Shown one piece after another: positions 23,288 to 36,265 of a stretch of DNA of 64,000 nt; within the stretch, counting starts at the first letter, position 1; every line of letters begins with the position of its first letter. Position numbers and translations under genes: made by a program. The stretch is from Flectonema sp. DT1601 (Eukaryota > Euglenozoa > Diplonemea > Diplonemida > Diplonemidae). Under the pieces are notes generated by a model. It worked only from the letters and a program-made list of their open reading frames with translations, did no database searches and was not told the DNA's origin. The stretch lies in NCBI GenBank assembly GCA_964019425.1, contig OZ025791.1:1092501-1156500 (forward strand), given 5' to 3'.

Positions 23288-23621
23288 TGTTGATGTCTTT
23301 CTTTTTATAGATAGCTGTGAGTGTGGGAAATAGAAACAGTTTACAAATAATAACAACGCTCACAATAAACAGTTCTTTAGCGGACACAATGTCCCTTTCT
23401 AATGAAATAAATACGTCTACACCATTACTGGTTTCTACTAAAGTGTAATTAATAAGGAGGTTAGCGATAAGAGATTTTCACTTATTAATATAATGCTTGT
23501 GTCCTAAACACAACTAATCGATTGGCGTAGTTGCTACGCTGGACGCAGTTTTTGCCTTCGGGAAAAACAAACAATAAAGTACTACAGGCAAGATAATAAC
23601 GTGAGAATTACTACTAAAATC
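23288..23621. promoter_or_regulatory. eL34 promoter region
   Basis: This lies between the eL34 start and the BART gene stop. On the eL34 strand it carries CGCCAATCGA at 23518-23527, next to an imperfect dyad around GTAGTTGCTACG. No gene is visible. Confidence 0.4.
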
Positions 23622-24605
23622 TTAATCAGAATTGGTAGGGGAAGGTGGCATCATCAGTTTTTCTAGCCCTCTGGCCACAGCTTTTTCAGCGAGCATCGCA
23701 TCTTTGGATTTCTGTGCTTCTTCAAAGTGTTTAGTCATAACCTTGTCTCCGACAGCGATTGCGTCGAATAATTCTTTCTGAAGGATTGAGTCAGCGTCTG
23801 GTCCGTTTGCTTTGTATTCTAACATTGTGTCTTTAAATATTTGATAATCAGTAAATGATAATATCAAATTCCAAAGATCAGGTGAAACCTCATCCTTACG
23901 CTCCTCCATCGTAGCAATGAATTCCTCAATATCAAAGGAAGGAACGATGCTGAGTTTCTTTGTTAAATAAGTATCCAGTTTCCGAATCCATGATTGGAAT
24001 ATTGTGTAGAATTCCAACTTATTTTCTTCTTCGTCAGTAAATTGAGAAGCATACTTTGCTTTAAATCTATTTTGTAGATTACGAAAGTGGATATCTGCTT
24101 CAATTGTTTCTTCAAGTACGGATGTCGCGAGTTCAAACATGTCGTAGGAGGTGTCGGTTGGTATTTTGAAATCTTTTTGAACGATGTCTGCGAGAACCTT
24201 CGGATCAAAGTTAACATCTCCGATATCAGAAGTTGCTGAATCATCTGAAGGAATATCTATCTCTTCTTCCTCTTCCAGGTGTTCGTCTTCTTGACATTTA
24301 AGTGGTTCTACAAGTGGTAGTGGAACGAGTAGTGTTTGTTTATCGTCTTTGGGTTTGCTTGTACTCGTCAATGAAATTTTGTTTTCGATACAGTCATTTT
24401 GTTTATATCTCGCAGGAAGCATTTCATATGGGTTAGCTTTTATTTCCTTCTTTATCGCCTCAAGTTTTCCCTCAGTATGCTGCTGCCAACTTAGTTCTTC
24501 TTGTCTCCGTCTGGCTACCTGAGTAGCGTAGTCTTCTTCTTCTACTTCATCGTCGGATGTTGAGCTCTCGCTGGATGTGATTGATGACTGGTCACTGTCG
24601 TTCAT
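23622..24605 (-). CDS. BART-domain protein (ARL2BP/CFAP36-like)
   Basis: A 327-residue protein. Residues about 157-270 match the BART domain, which binds ARL2/ARL3 small GTPases and acts at cilia, centrosomes and mitochondria. Diagnostic stretches are FRNLQNRFKAKY, EEENKLEFYTIFQSW, the helix before PSFDIEEFIATM, and SFTDYQIFKDTMLEYKA, which follow the ARL2BP pattern. The first 130 residues are acidic and low in complexity, with a short helical basic segment near 31-70. The last 55 residues are helical. Mammalian ARL2BP is only about 163 aa, so this is a longer architecture; CFAP36 is the other family option. No intron is needed. It hints that the organism has, or had, cilia. Confidence 0.85.
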   Translation of the reverse strand: MNDSDQSSITSSESSTSDDEVEEEDYATQVARRRQEELSWQQHTEGKLEAIKKEIKANPYEMLPARYKQNDCIENKISLTSTSKPKDDKQTLLVPLPLVEPLKCQEDEHLEEEEEIDIPSDDSATSDIGDVNFDPKVLADIVQKDFKIPTDTSYDMFELATSVLEETIEADIHFRNLQNRFKAKYASQFTDEEENKLEFYTIFQSWIRKLDTYLTKKLSIVPSFDIEEFIATMEERKDEVSPDLWNLILSFTDYQIFKDTMLEYKANGPDADSILQKELFDAIAVGDKVMTKHFEEAQKSKDAMLAEKAVARGLEKLMMPPSPTNSD

Positions 24606-25299
24606 TTTTTATACTATATTTAATCTTGCTGTGAGTATCATAAATAATAAGTAGGAAATTGTAAATAATTATAACACAACAGATTGTAGTTTCAGGTCTC
24701 AAATAATCGCCATTAATTATTTATACTGTGAGGAATGAATAAAATACAATCACAAATAACACATCAAACAACACACAAACAGACTGAAAAGTGGGAGTAA
24801 CGTTTCTGTTGGGGAACGGGACGGGCAGGAGGTAGGAAAGGGGGCCCCTGGCTTTTTTTTTTTCGTTCTTTCGGGACTTTCTTTACGTTTTTTTTTCTTT
24901 CCAACCCACCCCATATTTCATCGTAAGATGCTTTCTGTCCACAACCAAAATTGAATAGTTGAGTACTTATCACAGCTATTGCAGTAAAAGACGAAATGCG
25001 CCCCTCCAGTAAAAAAATAAAATAATAAAAAAACAACTTTCGCTGCTCTGTAATTTTGCTATCTACGAAGTACTCGATTAGTAGACTGAAAGCCGTGACC
25101 GAATTATAATTTGAGCAATCGTCACATAAGGCAGGTGAGTTCATATTTAATGAAATGTTTTTTTTTTTTTTTTTTTTTTTTTTCCCGCAGCTAATTGCGG
25201 TTCAAAACACGTTTCACACCTACAAAGAAATACAAGCAGCAGCTTGATCTTATAAATAAAACATCCTTACAGCTTCTTATCGAGTCACAATAATGAAAG

Positions 25300-25568
25300 C
25301 GTCTTTAATGCAGCTGCAGTTACTATCATTAATTTTAGAACAGAAAAGTGAGAATAAGAAAAGTAGAGATTAGTAAAAGAAAAGTATTCATTTCTGCAGT
25401 TTCCTAACATCAAAAGGGTAATAGAATATGTAGTTTCAGGAGCCTTAATCTTATACTACTTGTCCCTTTTTAGTCCTTCATCAGTAAGTTCTAAGGGACT
25501 TCATTCTATGTTGAAGTTGCTATCGTTCAAAGATAAAAATCCATCGTCTTTAATGCAGCTGCAGTTAC
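25300..25568. repeat. Exact 24-bp direct repeat
   Basis: The 24 bases at 25300-25323 recur exactly at 25545-25568, 245 bp away. The unit contains the palindrome TGCAGCTGCA. On the minus strand it includes ATTAAA, a common variant polyadenylation hexamer, so each copy may be a 3' end remnant. Confidence 0.6.
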
Positions 25569-26901
25569 GTAGACAGAGCCACATAAATGTTTTTTTGTAG
25601 TATGAGAAATGGGGTGGGTTTTCTACGGTCTGTTTTTTTTCGATTCGTTTCGTTTTTTTCCTCTCTCACTGCTTGATTCTGGCACAAAGCGACCATGGTC
25701 ACTTATATTTTTCGTTAGGGGGGAAAGGATAAAATAATTTGAGAAATATTTATAATGATATAAATATATGTATTTTGGTAAACACTCCACATTATTCTCT
25801 CTTTTTTTCCGCTGTTGTCATTTGGAATTCAGGTATTCAATAGCCGTAAGCTCTGCGAAAACACCACTGGCAGAGTGTAAGGTTCACCTACTAATTACTT
25901 GTTAAAATAAATATGACGACCTATTTTGCTAGTTCGTAGTACACTACCATCGGAACACTCACCATAAAACCCAATAGAGTATAGACATAAAATGTACAAA
26001 GGGAGGCACAAGAGTAACTACCGTAATACGGAATGTAGTGATACCGACTGATAGATGCACAAGTTGCAAACAACAGAATCAGAAAGTATATGATGGACCT
26101 TGCTTTGCTTTTATTGTTTTCCTCTGGTTGACCAACCAAATAATAAAGGGGGGGAATAAGATGGGGAGGGGGAGACATATAAAGCAAGTGAAGCATCGTA
26201 GATTATTATTTCCGTTGCTTTCGTCCAAGACCTGCAGTGATACACAAGCTGCATTCCAATCTCTAAAAAAAGATTATTTTTTTTCAAAAAAAAAAAAAAA
26301 AAAAAAAAAAGGGTAACAGTGAGAGATCAACACGTATGGCAAATTATTTCATTCCTTTACAACCGTTTTATTCTTATTTTCATATTTCAATGATATTGTG
26401 ACAAGTCCTACCAACCTGGCAAGAAGGGAGCTAACACGGCTCTTCAGTCTCTCCATTTATTATTTGGTTCAATTCGTTCGTTCACATTAACACACATGAA
26501 AAGGGAACGGTAAGGAGCAGGGGCAGAAGGGGAAAGGAGAACCGATGAAGGGGGAAAAAGAAAAAAACGCATCAAAATTAGAATTTTCGCTCACATGATA
26601 TGATTTATGTTTGTTCACGAAAAACTACGAAACCGTAGCTACCCAATCAAGGTTTCGGGGATGCTGTCTTACAGAATTTGCTTATTGCAAACAAAAGAAA
26701 AAGGGAGGGGCCTATTTATCATTTTGTGACAGGTCTCATTCATTTATAACATCCTTGTCTTAGAGTCTCACTGTATTCTAAATACAGGCATACTTTATTT
26801 TAGAAGAGAAGAAAAAAGAAAAAAAACGTCGCCTGCAAAGCAACTATTGTTTTTTTTAGTTTTCTTATGAGGAGAATCACGAACAAAAATAAAGAGACGG
26901 A

Positions 26902-26937
<36 letters not shown>

Positions 26938-27564
26938 AGAAGCCTGGTTAAGCATAAAAATAAATCTATGTTACTGCTCATGCTTGTTTATTTGTTTGTT
27001 TGTTTTGTTTGTTGCAAAAACTGTGATAACGTCGCATTTCAGAAGCTTGCTCTTTTTATTTATTTGTTCTTTTTTTGTTGTTGTTGCAGAAGGGGGGGTA
27101 ACTTGATACTATGATTAAATATAAAGAAAGGGGGGGGAACGTGGACCATGTCTCAGACTCAGTTCATTCGCAATACACGGGTCTTGGTAACAATAAGAAA
27201 GTCCAACGTTTCAATAAGGGAGAAACAAAGGTGGTCAACTCCCGTACAAACCTAGAATACCTCCCAAGACAGTATTCCAATTTCGCGATGTAATAAGACA
27301 ATAAACGTTTGCACAGAAAGCTCTGAGATATGGCGATTCAGAAAATCAACTATCTCAGTGCAGGATCGGTAGCAAGTCGTGAGATAAGGATGTCGCACGG
27401 TGAATAACCCTTGAGGTGTTGCCTTGAAATTCCAACTACTGTCACTTGGTTCTCATACACAACTAATACTCCCCAAAAACCATGTATGTAGCTAGTACAG
27501 GAACATCAAGTTCGATGCAATAGGAAGAGTTTTTTTTTTATTTTCCTTTTAAACATAGAAAGAC

Positions 27565-27891
27565 GTTGTATTTTACCTAGTGAGACTACCTCTCATCTAA
27601 AACAAAAAAACAACAGGGGGGGGTTGAATGTTTGAGTACTTAAGAAAAATTAAATATCTGTCAACAGAGGGGTTAATTATCGTCCGATTAAGATCCCGTA
27701 CTGTTGTATAACAACATAAAACGATAACTTAACAATCTGTTAAAAGACACAGTGACTATGGCGATGCTTAACTTAGTAGGTTTCGAGAGTAATCCATATA
27801 TCAGGGAAGGCATTTTTCTTTTTTAAAAAAAATAGGAAAAAGTTGTACTCAGTGAGACTGCCTCTCATCAAGAAAAAGAACAAAGGGGGGG
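27565..27891. repeat. Diverged tandem duplication, ~277 bp apart
   Basis: Segments 27565-27623 and 27842-27891 share GTTGTA, then AGTGAGACT-CCTCTCATC, then an A-rich stretch and a run of seven or eight G. Both are preceded by a T-rich tract. The similarity is clear by eye, with a few indels. Confidence 0.55.
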
Positions 27892-28061
27892 AAAAAAAAC
27901 GTTTAAAAAAATTATTAGGAGTGGGTAAGCACACATTCTGGAACAAGTGAGGGACACTGTCAGCGAGATAGGTACATCACTTGATTTAAGTAAAAAAAAA
28001 AACAAAGAGCATCGCTATTGCAACATGATCTAAAAAAAGCAAAAGAAAAATGGGAGTCAGG

Positions 28062-28250
28062 CGAGACTTTACAGGAACGTTGTCTCGGAGACCATTGGGG
28101 AGAGGACCAACCCTAAAATACCCCTTAATAAGAAGAAAAACTAAAAGTATGCGTTCTTTTTTTTTTTTTTCCCTTACTCTTTTTGATAGATAATGAGCCC
28201 GACGAGACTTTTTTAATTATTTAATTTTTTTTTTTTTTTTTTTGTCTCGG
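28062..28250. repeat. Twice-repeated CGAGAC/GTCTCG inverted pair
   Basis: CGAGACTTT at 28062 is followed by TGTCTCGG at 28081, and the same pair recurs at 28203 and 28243. Each pair can form a short hairpin stem (CGAGAC with GTCTCG). The spacing differs because of a T-tract in the second copy. Confidence 0.45.
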
Positions 28251-28896
28251 ACCGCTAACTAAAGTTAAAATATTAAAGCAAGCAGGAACCAAAAACAGCA
28301 GCAATATCGAAAGAGAAGAGGGGCCAGGAGAAATACAAAAAAAACGGACAAAGCCCGACGTATCATTCCGCACACGGGGAAAGAACGCCCATGACAACAA
28401 TAAGTTGCTAATAAGAAAAACAGGAATAGCTACGGGACCCAATGACCGAGTGTCAACGATGCCTAGGAGAACAAATAACAAAGACGTAAAAGAAGAAAAA
28501 AAAAGACAATTTTATTTTCTAAAAAGAACAGAAGGGGCAAATTGATACTTTTTTTTGAGGTCTTACAAGGGGGCAAAAAAAAGAAGTCAAAAAAAGAAAA
28601 AAGCTTTTTTTTTCTTTTTTTCTGTTTTCTGTTTTGTTTGCTGCTCAATTTCAAGTTTGTTTGCTAAACTACAGGACAGGAGGTTATTTATTTATTCTTT
28701 TTTTTTTTTTTTTGTAAAAAAAAAACATCAAAACAAGATGACATAAATCTGTTAAAAAACGACAACAAAGGATTCATTTACAACACAGCAATCAAGGTTG
28801 CCGTATGCAACTCAAGAAAGGGCACAAACAACCTGTTATTCGTCCTCTCCTCTTTTTCCAAGCGAAAAGGATTTACCGAACAGGAATCTACAAAAA

Positions 28897-29293
28897 ATAT
28901 ATATCAGTCATTCTCAAAATTACCGACCGCATGGCTCATTTTACCCCAGCTGTTCTTTAACGCGCCATGGATTTTTTTTGCCCGATTTCTTTTTTTTTTT
29001 AATCCAGACCTAGTCTATCTACCAAAACATGCCCTCGGATTACTTGACTTGTGGGCACTAAGCGAGAAAATGTCTTAAAATGGAAAACTCTCAGCCAGCA
29101 AAATTGGATCTATCATCAGGAGATAAATGGGCGGTCAAAAATGAGTTAAAGTTGCACCCATAGCTTTGGGTAGCATCTGGACTGCCACCTAAAGCTACCC
29201 CCGTACCAAGCAATCAAAGGTCTTTTTTGTCTGATTTTTTTTTTTTTTTGAAATCAAAGATGTGACGGTAATTTTGAGAATGACAGATATATA
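28897..29293. repeat. Inverted repeat with ~29-bp arms
   Basis: The arm 28897-28925 (core CATTCTCAAAATTACCG) reappears as its reverse complement at 29266-29293, with only a few mismatches. The loop is about 340 bp and includes an imperfect hairpin at 29161-29197 (TAGCTTT with AAAGCTA). No protein-coding signal is seen inside, so a transposon identity is unsupported. Confidence 0.55.
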
Positions 29294-32200
29294 AATCAGT
29301 CAAAAAGAAAAATGAACTGTGACCAATTTCTGAAAAATGCACCAAATTTTTAAAAGAAAAATAAAAAGAATAAGATATTACTAAGCATGTAGTGACGTAG
29401 TAGTCTTTCAGGGGACTTACTTCGATACTTAGTGAAAACACCTGCACAACACTTTCCTTGTTATGATGTCACAAAATTATGATGAATTTGAGGTTCAGAA
29501 AGTGATAACATCGTAACCACTATGGTTAGTGTTGGCGGAAGAGCTCTCTGATTCCAAGGAAGTACGATCTGACTCCTCCGTGCTGAATACATCTGCATCT
29601 GTTGCTTAAGTTGCTCAATGGGTGTGAACGAACTTAGCAGAGTAATCAACAAAGATGACGCAGGTTCCGCCTGACATAATTCCAAGTATGAAAACAACTA
29701 AGTCAAGCACACATCTGGGGGAAAAGAAAAACTGGGTGAGAAAGTGGTGTCTTATGGTCACTGAAAAACATTTTGACTGAAACACATATGTTTATTTACC
29801 AACAGAAGAAAGGAAATCCATAACTCAAACAAGCAGTCCATGACTTCTCATAGACTCTAAGCCGTAAACATTACACAGGATAGGAATGGAGGGGTGATAG
29901 TTTGACAATGTAGTAATAAACTTTAAAATACTCAAACATGAGCAATAAAGTTAAACCGAGAAGTATGACAGAAGATTTAGCTTCAGTTCAGAATAGCAGC
30001 TAAATTGCTAGACAATGTATTACACTCGTACATAACAAGAACAATGTTAGTATAAGTATCCAGAAATCGTTGTTGAATCCGGCAGTTTGGGTGCCACGCG
30101 CTACAAGTTGAGCGCCGTGAACATCACATACGAGAGGAATAGAGGAAAGAGACAAAAAAGAAGAAAAAAAAACTGCCTGTTTCCAACATACAGGTATCGA
30201 CCTACGTGACACACATAGTGATGATAGTAGGATTATTTGCTTCTACAATTTAAGAAAAAGTTTCTCCTTACTCTTCGTATCTTATTCAGAACATCAGGAA
30301 ATATGTCTTGAGGCTTCCACCATGTGGAATAAATCAACTCAGCCGATAAAACAGATAAATCGATACAAACCTCTTCTTCTTCTTAAATATTAACAACAGC
30401 TTGCTTGATTAACAAAAAGAAGGGGGAAAAAAAAAAGAAAAAGAAAAAAATCAGAAGAAGAAGAAAAAAAAAGGACGAATTCAAAGAGGCAAGAGAGTTG
30501 GTATACATATTCAGGAAAATTACAGAGGAAGCGTAGAACAGAGAGAGTGATCGTGAACTTACTTATTAATTTGTGGTACCAACGCAATTGTTCTACTTGA
30601 GTACAGTTGCCTGAAGGTTATTGATTGACACATCAGGACTATATCCTAACACAAAAAAATTGAGCTTTTTCCCTTTACAAAAAAAAAAAAAGCGAAATCG
30701 CTGTTTTATTTGTTTATACAACTCGGAAATTTTTCAACTCAACAGGAGGACGGAAAGGGGAACAAAGAGCATCATGAAAAAATGAAAAGAAACGACTTTA
30801 TAGGCATAGCTTTTATATTTTCTAAAAATTGCTGTTGTCTGTGTGGTGACGTGACACCTGCATGAGATCTTTTGAGACTCAGATGATTATTTCAGTGATA
30901 GAAGTGTTTTTTTCTTTTTTTTTTTTTTTTTTTTTTTTTCTTCATCACATGTTTTTACGAGCGAAAGAGAATTGTGGCAGCGTAACATCAACACCTTACT
31001 AGGCTTGTTTCCGATTGCGCACAAATTTAAAAAAAAAAAAAAAAAACAGTGGAGAATTACTTAATATCGATTTTTTTTTTCCCACTTATGAATTATACAC
31101 TGCTGGTTAAGTTTCCTTCCAGGATTGGAAGATTGGCGTCTGTGTGGCGTTAATCATTTTTTTTTTGGCGGTAAAACAGTGTTATTTTTGTCCATTATCT
31201 TTTTTTTTTTTTCTTTCCAGCAAGTCAAACCTAAAGCTGGTTATTGCCATAAAAAACTTATATAAAAAGCACTTTTTTTCTTTTTTTTTCGTCCACAACT
31301 TTAATTATCATCTGCAGTCACTTTTTTTTTTTTTTTTTTTTGTTTGCTTGTATTTTAGTTAGCGTTTTAATGAATGTCACCATCTACAATAAATAAGACA
31401 ACACAATGAGAAACTTTCATTTTGTTTTTATAAGGTACATAAATAACAAGTTTCCAGCTTGCAAGAAACAGGGACTTTTCAGTTCTTGTTGCATGCTGCT
31501 CAATAGCGTAAAGCTGCCAGGGGGGGGACCTGAGGAGGGGGGTATTTCTGAACAGAATCTTCCAAATTGAAGCATATGTCAGTTGAGAGACTGAGAATAA
31601 TCAACCTCCACAAAGAAAGAAAGAAAAGAGGGGGAAATGAAATGAAATGAAATCAAACTAACGAGAACAGAGGAACTCGAAGCAGCTTATCGATTTAATA
31701 TTGGCTGGAACGTAAGTGTAGTATCTCGCAGTGAGTAGACACTTCACAGAGATACTTATTTCATTCGCAAATCTAGCCAACAGTATGCATTCGCACTACT
31801 AGTACTTTTCAAAGAAGATGACTCCGACATATTTTAAACTTAAAGGAGAAATACAAAACTCAATCAACAAACAAAAACCTCCGGAGACGACCGTGGCTCA
31901 TCTCAAGGGGGTGGTCACGGTTTTAGAAAACTGAAGTGAATACTTTTTTTTCCTTCTTATTAAAGTCAAGGAAAATCGAATTTCAGAAAACCCACAGTCA
32001 TCCCATAAGGCTCATCACAAGTAAGAACCAATAACTGAGGTAACCGCTGCATGCACCAAGCAGAGGCACGCCACCGAAAATAACAAGCTACCAACAAATA
32101 AAAAAGGAATTCAAGATAACAAAAAGAAAAAATCGTGATAAACGGGCTGAGGGGGAAAAGGGAAAGGACAAAAAAAAAAAAAACTTAGCAAAAAAAATAA

Positions 32201-33331
32201 TGTGGTCGCTACTAAGTCTCTGTTATAGATCAGCGATCACACAGTGAATCGAAACAACTGAAAAATAAAAATAAAAACCAGGCTAAATCGATTCAACACC
32301 GAAATACCGAAAAACGAGGAAAGAACAAAACAAGACTACAACTACAAGGAAAAAACTTCCCTATACATCTAAATTTAGAAAGGGGGAAGGGCAACATAAT
32401 CCATATGACATATTTGGAACGACCAACGGTTATAACAAATGAAAAAGTTTTTAAAAAAAAAAAAGAAGAAGAAGAAGAAGATAAAAAAAAAAGAAGGAGA
32501 AATAACAAATATGTATTCGTATCAAAGTTAACTAACATAAACAATTACTAATTTGATACATTGTTGACTAAAAGGTAATATCAGAAAAGGCAAAACACCC
32601 TTTGTCAATGTTATAAGACTCCACATAAATCAATGTTCCTAACTTATCTGCCGTGGTGTCATTCAGCGCAGGTGGTTATTCAATTGTTCAATGATCGTGA
32701 GTCCTGGAAAACAAATCCAAGCTAGAATGTGACATTAGAGTGTTAGCTTCACTTGTTAATTACTTGTCAAAAAAAACGACATTTTCGGGATTGGGGAGTG
32801 ACAGTAAGTACATTTCTGAAAATCCAACCAGCACTCAAAAAAAAAAAAAAAATAAAAAAAAAAAAGGCAATATGGCGCAGTGATTTCAATCTGAACTTAT
32901 TATTACCAATAGTAGAAACCATAATGTAAATTTGGTAACACGAGACAGGGCTTTTAGGCAACAAAAAAAGTGGGGGGGAAAAAGAAGAAAAAAAAAATGA
33001 TAACTGAGTAACCTGAGTTATCAAGTAATCGTGAAGACGCTTTCAAAAGCGCCGGGTTGAGAGGGGTGCCGTGAATAACTAGGGAAGCCCATGTCAATAC
33101 ATGAAACATGAAATCAAGTCTCAAAGAATATTAACTGAAACACAGTAACATAATCTAGGAAACACTCGCATGCTTGGAAAACTTAAAATTGTTCTTCACA
33201 ATCGTTTTCTCCCAAGGCGGGTTTTTTTTTTTTCGAACAAGTTTTTTTTTTAAAAAAGAAATATTAAAAAAAAAAAGAACACACAATTACACGCGAGAGT
33301 TTTCTTCGCACTAGTTTTGTATTTATGTAAC

Positions 33332-33373
<42 letters not shown>

Positions 33374-36227
33374 CCAAGGCAAAGTACATAATCACAACTA
33401 TATAAAAAAAAAACGGGGGTACTTTAAGATACACTTGTTGAGTTAATGAGGACAACTAAAGAAACATAATTATTTAATGTACCTGATGATCTGACACATA
33501 AAATACAGATTCATTGCAAGTACAAAATAAGGATTTCCTCCTTTTCTTTTCTTTTTTTTTTTTTTTGATCTGATTGCCGTTAGCAGAAGTGCCTTCAACG
33601 AAGTGATGTCTAAACTGTGAAAAGTTTTAGAGAATAAAGACATTTGTTAGTTATTTGAACTGACAGACTTGCCAATGGCAAAAACAAAATTAAAAAAAAA
33701 AATACATGCATCTTAGTCTAACGATGAGCATCAGCAATGAACACCACTAGAAGAAAAGCCACAAAAAAAAAAAAAAAAAAAAAAAAAAGGAGTTCACAAA
33801 AATATCATAAAATAGAGCAACCTCGACGTTGCTCATTGCGCAGCAGCAGCAAATATGGTTTTTTTTGTTCCTTTTTTTTTTTTTTTTTTTTCATATTCAC
33901 CCCACCGCCCTTGCAAAGGCTGTTTTGCACAAGGCTGTAGATAAGGAGAATAGGGTTTCAATATTTTTTTAATTTGTTTGGACAATATAGAGACAAAATT
34001 TCATATTATTCTGCACAGGTTTAAGAATAAAAATAGTTTTGCGGTTTCCCCCTTCGAAAAATAATCAAAAAATGATTATCTCCAATAATATTAGTTGCAT
34101 AATATGGAAAAAAAAAAAATTTTTTTCACAACACGGAGGTAGGTGATAGTATGATCAGGTAAAAAAGGAAATGTCTTAATTCAAACCTGCTTAGATTAAA
34201 TATCCAACAGCATCGTTGTTGTAGAGAAGGGTACAAGAATAGAGTTTAGTGAGATGAATGCTGTTGCTAATATTGTTGTTGTTATATTTTTTTTTTTTTT
34301 TTCTCATTGATAGTGCGAAGAAGAAGAACAAATTTCAATGGTGACACCTAGGACAAGGTAGGGTGAAACTTGCAACCAAGTAAGCGGGGATGCTAATTTC
34401 ATGTACCTTACATCAACATAGTGACGGGCACCACAAAATAATGATGAAACGGGCAATAAGAATTTCCTTTTTTTAAGAACAAATAAAAACTTCGAGTGAT
34501 AGAGATTTCACAAATGAAAAGGTTCCCACGAAGGTATCTTCTCGTGAGCGTCAAAAGAATAATATAAAGCGGATTCCGCTCAGACAGAAACGTGAAAAGT
34601 TGAAAAGCGTGACGGGTTCACGCGGGAGTCACCAGATAAGAAGCTTGGTGACAGGTAAATAAAGGACGGTAGCAAAAAAAACAAAAAATCAAAAACATAA
34701 TGACAGAAAACAGGCGTATTTCATGCTGAATAAAAAAATAAAATAAAGAAAAGGAAACAAAAACTGCAAGTGTGACTATTCTACAAGAAATACGCTGTTA
34801 TTTTATTGATTTGTTTCTTCTTCTTTAGAAGCACGCAGTTGTTTTTTTTTTATTATTATTTACTGGTATTCTATACTTCTTGACCTTAGCATCAGTGAGT
34901 TATTGTTCGCGCAAGTGGCTGGACAGTTGATCATAAGCAAATAAAGTAAATATCTGCGGAAAGTTACCAACTTGGAAGACTGCAGAGGCACAACCATTTC
35001 AGTTAGCTTTGGTATACCCTTAAAGGAAGACGAGGACAGCCTTGTTTGGTTTGCAGCTATTACCTTTATTGCTTTAATCAGATTACACATTGCACCTACG
35101 TCACTTGTCTGGATGAACGGTTCAAAAGAAACGTATGAGAACGAGAGAGATAAACTACCTCAAACAAAAACCCACAAAAAGAGCACTAACTTTTTTTCAC
35201 TTCCGAAACTCCAACTTACTATGTGGAGGTGAAGGGAAAGTGAACTTTTTTTTAGCCGCCTTCGTTTGGATTATGAAGAAATTTACAAAAAGAAAAGAGA
35301 AAAAAAAAAGAGTTTGCTAAATATAGTTTTTTTTTGGTGCAAGAAAATGACACACTATACGGTGCAAGCTTCACACACAAATCAAGGTAAGGCCATTTGC
35401 ATGTTTCCAATGCGAAAGGGGATGTGTGTGTAGAAGGTTAAGTATAGAAAAGTAGGAAAGACGACAGCGTCGGGTAAAAGAACAAAAGCATCCCACAGAT
35501 ATTCTTTTTTTATCTACCTTTTGCCAAATTAGTTTCTCTTTCTTTTCTTGTTCTCTCAAGTTTTTTTTTTTTTGTAATTTCACCCCGTGAAAGACACGTA
35601 ATAAAGACATCGGTGTCAGTTTTCGTGTCCAACGAATGAGTTAATAAATATAAAAAGGAGCAATACCAGAGCTGAAGACATTCATCTATCTCTGGAATCA
35701 GACCCTTGTTTTGCATATCGCAAGAGGAAAGGACTGACTATGTTCATGATTTGTGAAGGATTGATGTCACAAGCTCCGCTCCGTTTTTCAAGGTACTCAA
35801 TAAACAGGGGTGGAGTTCACAAGGGCGTAAGGTTAGGTCCTTGTATTTCTTGCCTATCCGCCCTCATTTGCCTGCTGCTTCCGCCAGTGTTCGACAAGTC
35901 GAGGAATAATAGAGCACCATCCCCAGTCAAATTCACAGCAGGCTCGCAGTCTCAGGAAAACAGTCACCGCTCATTCTGTCTAATATAAAAATAAAACCCG
36001 TTTTACCCTTGTTGACAGTGACCACACACATGTGCTAATTGTTAAGTATAAACCTTGATCGTCTCTATTAACAGGGTAGATACCATTCTTGTGTTCAGCG
36101 TTCAGCAGCCTCATCAAACATATGTCCCCTGGCTGCAAGAACCAGAACTGGAAATTAGATGCGGCTTGCCGACTGAGATTAAAAATAGTAACCAAAACAT
36201 GGGAGAATAACGAAAGGTGAGAAACAC

Positions 36228-36265
<38 letters not shown>

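Noticed and set aside
24764-25144. 126-codon minus-strand frame upstream of the BART gene
   Set aside because: Contains homopolymer-derived stretches (FFYYFIF, KKK) and no recognisable domain.
25921-26196. Minus-strand hydrophobic frame that could be a membrane-protein exon
   Set aside because: Plausible residues but no consistent splice partners or family match; composition alone can produce it.
26903-26935. Long A-tracts as tails of retrocopied elements
   Set aside because: A- and T-tracts occur everywhere in both orientations and no element body or target duplication is attached.
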